Assembly: GCA_019415425.1 (NCBI GenBank)
Contig: DXZF01000311.1
Location: forward strand, 1 to 13,720
Length of the DNA stretch: 13,720 nt
Origin: Bacillota bacterium
GTDB lineage: Bacteria; Bacillota; Clostridia; Christensenellales; QAND01
Reading direction: 5' to 3'
In this document: positions 13,598 through 13,720 of the stretch, one piece after another
Position numbering within the stretch: the stretch's first letter is position 1
How the letters are laid out: each line of letters starts with the position of its first letter
The notes under the pieces: generated by a model
The model's database searches: none
Told to the model about the DNA's origin: nothing
Seen by the model: only the letters and a program-made list of their open reading frames with translations
Made by a program: the position numbers and the translations under genes

Positions 13598-13720
13598 CCG
13601 GCATGCGCGCGATTCATGAAACCCAATTTGCAGCGTCCATGCGCCGTTTTGCCCGCCGAGCCCAAAGCGGTGCAACCGCGTCTTTCCATGTGCGTTCCAG
13701 ATTTACGGCAAGAATCTGTC

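Noticed and set aside
13614..13718. Open minus-strand frame entering from the right edge, about 34 codons ending in TGA
   Set aside because: The composition is compatible with the tail of an upstream protein, but the fragment is too short and carries no motif; a competing frame also ends here, so I cannot support a gene.
1..13720. Search for CRISPR arrays, transposases, integrases, phage genes or rRNA
   Set aside because: No regularly spaced repeats, recombinase-like proteins or rRNA stretches were seen by reading.

Overview
The window looks like chromosomal DNA of a fairly GC-rich, low-oxygen member of the Clostridia (Firmicutes), probably a gut-type lineage. The clues are a T-box leader, a tRNA-Leu with encoded CCA, a type III pantothenate kinase beside an ECF-type vitamin S component, a YcxB-like protein, clean AGGAGG-type ribosome binding sites and sigma-A-like promoters. 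No phage, insertion sequence or CRISPR array is visible. Nearly all genes lie on the minus strand; only the ygeY-ygeX pair is on the plus strand.

Layout. 1-1750: the 5' part of a LeuA-family gene, cut by the left edge, behind a leucine-type T-box leader and a strong promoter. The protein keeps the isopropylmalate-synthase fold and regulatory domain but lacks the usual catalytic and metal-binding motifs. 1751-3215: gene-poor sequence around an orphan Imm-5-like gene, with nested inverted repeats. 3216-3851: tRNA-Leu(UAA) and a small lipoprotein gene, each with its own promoter and a terminator candidate. 4191-5706: a hydantoinase/dihydropyrimidinase gene with its own promoter. 5747-7276: a coaX-panT operon for pantothenate uptake and phosphorylation, closed by a clear terminator; this CoaX carries unusual residues in two active-site motifs. 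7313-7962: a stand-alone YcxB-like membrane protein gene. 8117-11732: an AraC-family regulator divergent from ygeY-ygeX, with repeats in the shared intergenic region and a terminator serving both converging directions. 11753-13597: a DUF6933-like gene overlapping an AlkZ-like (HTH_42) winged-helix gene.

Functional reading. YgeX (2,3-diaminopropionate ammonia-lyase), YgeY (M20-type hydrolase) and a HyuA-type hydantoinase also cluster in E. coli, in the selenium/molybdenum-linked region tied to anaerobic purine and urate breakdown. Finding all three within about 8 kb, with ygeYX beside a dedicated AraC regulator, suggests a slimmed-down catabolic module that breaks ureido or diamino intermediates down to pyruvate and ammonia. 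The two most unusual observations are the T-box-controlled LeuA paralogue without catalytic residues and the CoaX with altered active-site motifs.
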